A stretch of DNA of 8,583 bases from Clostridiales bacterium (GTDB lineage: Bacteria; Bacillota; Clostridia; Caldicoprobacterales; DTU083): assembly GCA_012512335.1 (NCBI GenBank), contig JAAZEK010000075.1:1-8583 (forward strand), written 5' to 3'. Under the pieces are notes generated by a model. It saw only the letters and a list, made by a program, of their open reading frames with translations, was not told where the DNA came from and did no database searches. How positions within the stretch are numbered: position 1 is the first letter of the stretch; each line of letters begins with the position of its first letter. This document shows, piece after piece, positions 6,845 through 8,583 of this stretch. The translations under genes and the position numbers were made by a program.

Positions 6845-6973
6845 AATGTCCAGAATGACACGGTAGCAGATGGTATACTAGGCAATCTTTATGTATCAGC
6901 AATAGCTGTAAGTGATGGCTTCAATAATGTGGCTTTATATGAAAGCAAGACATTTAGCAAATTGTTATATTAA
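6845..6973 (+). pseudogene. Remnant of a further ceramidase-like gene
   Basis: The frame from 6845 to the TAA at 6971-6973 includes ADGILGNLY and SAIAVSDG. Paralog 2 has ADGILDNLY and SAIAVSDG at about residues 27-46. Over the 72 bases from 6863 the DNA matches paralog 2 at about 60 positions by hand alignment. A further match (CATTTAG, GAAAT-like) after 6945 suggests an internal deletion. The remnant lacks the start with its DITPPLG motif and everything from HTHTG onward. It has no ribosome binding site or suitable start codon, so it is probably not translated. It shows that the cluster once held at least five paralogs, or that part of paralog 2 was copied here. Confidence 0.8.
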
Positions 6974-6984
6974 CCAAAATGTGT

Positions 6985-6991
6985 AAAGGAG
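6985..6991 (+). promoter_or_regulatory. Ribosome binding site that sets the start at 7000
   Basis: AAAGGAG is eight bases before the ATG at 7000. An in-frame ATG at 6979 lies upstream of this site and would add seven residues. The spacing favours 7000. No clear promoter is visible between 6843 and 6984, so the gene is probably transcribed with paralog 3. Confidence 0.85.
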
Positions 6992-6999
6992 TTGGCAAA

Positions 7000-8364
7000 A
7001 TGGAAAAATCATCAATAAAAGTAGGTTTTGCAAAGGTAGATATTACTCCACCTTTAGGAGTGTGTATGGCAGGTTATTTTCATAGACGGGAAGCAGAAGG
7101 TATATTGGATCCATTATATGCTTCGGCAGTAGCACTTTCAGATGATCAAGATAACATAAAGTGGATATTGATTAGTTGTGATTTAATTGGAGTAGGTACT
7201 GAATATACTGATGCAACGAGAGAACTAATATGTAAAAGGCTTGGACTTTCAAAAGAGCAAATTATGATTCATTGCACACATACTCATACAGGGCCTCATG
7301 TTAGAGTGGTTGAAGATAAGGAAAAGGCTAAACAAATGGGTGGGCCAGATGATGCATATATGGAAATGTTGGGACGGAAAATTGCTGATTCGGCGCAGAT
7401 AGCGGCAAATAACATAAAATCTGCCACTATGGAAATAGGTTATGGTAAAGAAGAGAGTATATCCTTTATCAGACGCTTTCGCATGAAAGATGGCTCCATT
7501 ACAACTAATCCAGGTAGAGGAAACCCTGATATAGTTGAGCCTATCGGAGAAATAGATTCTAAAGTAGGTGTCGTGAGATACAAATATCTAGATGGTAGTG
7601 GGGAATTGCTAGTCGTTAATTTTACATTACATCCTGATATGACAACTGGGAGTTGCTATTCTGCAGACTATCCAGGACATATGAGAGATGCAATTAAAAG
7701 GCAGCTTCCTAATTGTGAGGTATTATATATCAATGGAGCAGCAGGCGACATAAACCACGTAGATGCTATGCATCCAGAACATAATACTACTAGTGGTTTT
7801 GAGTATTCAAATAAAGTTGGGAATATATTAGCAGCTGAGGTTTTGAAAGTCTATCAGAGACTAAGTGATTCTAAAGAAGCAACTGAGGGTGAGAATTTCT
7901 TCTATTCTGGAAGTAATCTTGCCGATATTCCATTACGAAGTATCAGCAATGAGCAAGTAGAGAAAGCGCATAAGGATATACAATCCTTTTATGATGGCAC
8001 ATGGGCAGTCAAGGGGGCTGGTATGGCAAGTACAGCGGAAATATCATCAGCTTTTCAAACTGTTAAGATATCTAAGCTAGGAAGTGCTTTGCCTTTAGAG
8101 CTTCAGGTTGTAGCATTGAACGAGCTTGCTTATGTGGGGTTACCAGGAGAAGTTTTCTCTCAGATAGGTAGGAGGATTCAAGAAGGGTCTCCTTTTGCTA
8201 ACACCTTTATTTCATCATTAACAAATGGTTCCCAAGGGTACTTCCCTACTAGAAAAGCATTCCAAGAAGGTGGATATGAAGCAAAGAACAACCCATTTAC
8301 AGAGGAATTAGAGGATTTATTGGTTGATAATGCTTTGGAGTTATTGAACAGCTTGAAAAAATAA
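7000..8364 (+). CDS. Neutral ceramidase-like protein, paralog 4
   Basis: A 454-residue ceramidase-like protein, the longest of the four. Landmarks are FAKVDITPPLG; CTHTHTGP with His94 and His96; SFIRRFRMKDGS followed by TNPGRGNPD; FTLHPD with His211; SADYPGH; NGAAGDINH (245-253); LPGE with Glu384; and GYF with Tyr414, then GGYEAK. The predicted metal ligands are intact, but Asn252-His253 occupy the place of the ceramidase Ser-Pro. The extra length comes partly from an insertion after HTHTGPH (about residues 100-115, charged) and partly from a longer stretch before PGE. Its signature is shared most closely with paralog 2. No signal peptide is seen. The gene follows the decayed paralog by 26 bases and probably shares the promoter at 5392-5400. 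Family confident, substrate unknown. Confidence 0.9.
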   Translation: MEKSSIKVGFAKVDITPPLGVCMAGYFHRREAEGILDPLYASAVALSDDQDNIKWILISCDLIGVGTEYTDATRELICKRLGLSKEQIMIHCTHTHTGPHVRVVEDKEKAKQMGGPDDAYMEMLGRKIADSAQIAANNIKSATMEIGYGKEESISFIRRFRMKDGSITTNPGRGNPDIVEPIGEIDSKVGVVRYKYLDGSGELLVVNFTLHPDMTTGSCYSADYPGHMRDAIKRQLPNCEVLYINGAAGDINHVDAMHPEHNTTSGFEYSNKVGNILAAEVLKVYQRLSDSKEATEGENFFYSGSNLADIPLRSISNEQVEKAHKDIQSFYDGTWAVKGAGMASTAEISSAFQTVKISKLGSALPLELQVVALNELAYVGLPGEVFSQIGRRIQEGSPFANTFISSLTNGSQGYFPTRKAFQEGGYEAKNNPFTEELEDLLVDNALELLNSLKK

Positions 8365-8420
8365 TATTTAAGATAATGTCAAAGAATTAACAAGAAATAG
8401 TTAACAGATTCATCATCGTA

Positions 8421-8450
8421 TTGCACTACCTACTACTATTAGCTTATGAT
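8421..8450 (+). promoter_or_regulatory. Candidate promoter for the gene starting at 8529
   Basis: TTGCAC at 8421-8426 and TATGAT at 8445-8450 (five of six consensus bases) are separated by 18 bases. Transcription would begin near 8457, giving a leader of about 70 bases. A small inverted repeat, CCTCT/AGAGG at 8489-8503, lies in that leader. The 164-base gap from 8365 shows no clear rho-independent terminator for paralog 4. Confidence 0.4.
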
Positions 8451-8528
8451 ATAGATAGTGTGATACGGTGATATTTTGTATTAGGATGCCTCTTATATAG
8501 AGGAATAATTTATAACTAGGAGATAAAA

Positions 8529-8583
8529 ATGAAAAGCCAAAATATAGAGTTTAACAAAGTATCCTCAAAGGCTAAAGACCTCA
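8529..8583 (+). CDS. Start of an unidentified gene (truncated by the window end)
   Basis: An ATG at 8529 follows AGGAG at 8518-8522 by six bases. The frame then stays open to the end of the window, giving 18 codons beginning MKSQNIEFNKVSSKAKDL. The N-terminus is polar and basic, with no hydrophobic stretch in what is visible. This could be the cytoplasmic lead-in of a membrane protein such as a transporter permease, or an ordinary soluble protein. Too little is present to identify it. It probably has its own promoter at 8421-8450. Confidence 0.7.
   Translation, partial: MKSQNIEFNKVSSKAKDL

Noticed and set aside
8387..8404. TTAAC/GTTAA inverted repeat after paralog 4 as a terminator
   Set aside because: The stem is five base pairs of mostly A/T with no T tract, so it would not end transcription in the usual way.

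Overview
The window is AT-rich, and its genes all lie on the plus strand behind strong purine-rich Shine-Dalgarno sites (AGGAG or GGAGG). Promoters include two extended -10 elements. This fits a low-GC Gram-positive bacterium, probably of the Clostridia/Bacillota; the sequence does not let me name a genus.

Layout: (1) positions 1-48 may be the last codons of an upstream gene. (2) 194-1495 is the first of four paralogous proteins related to the N-terminal catalytic domain of neutral/alkaline ceramidase. (3) 1496-1727 holds a 91-bp palindromic mobile-element relic, a loose fragment of the same element's end, and a promoter. (4) 1728-3644 is a clan GH-D (GH36-like) alpha-galactosidase-type glycosidase. 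(5) 3646-3749 is a second copy of the palindromic element. (6) 3789-5105 is ceramidase-like paralog 2. (7) 5106-5537 has the longest element copy (225 bp), a promoter and a leader with a 9-bp dyad. (8) 5538-6842 is paralog 3. (9) 6845-6973 is the decayed remnant of a further paralog, closest to paralog 2. (10) 7000-8364 is paralog 4. (11) 8365-8528 is a promoter region, followed by the start of a truncated gene at 8529.

The cluster combines one retaining-type glycoside hydrolase with four (once at least five) zinc-amidase-fold proteins. None has a visible signal peptide or membrane segment, so they probably act in the cytoplasm on imported small molecules rather than on membrane ceramide. All four ceramidase-like proteins keep most metal-binding landmarks (HTHTG, a second His, PGE, GY), but they carry Asn-His where true neutral ceramidases have the catalytic Ser-Pro. 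They are therefore probably a different hydrolase family with unknown substrate. Paralog 1 has also lost the Glu of PGE and may have a changed function.

The most interesting points are the Ser-to-Asn active site shared by four tandem paralogs beside a GH36-like enzyme, the degraded extra paralog, and a family of long-palindrome elements occupying three intergenic gaps. One fragment of that element appears to supply a promoter -35 box.
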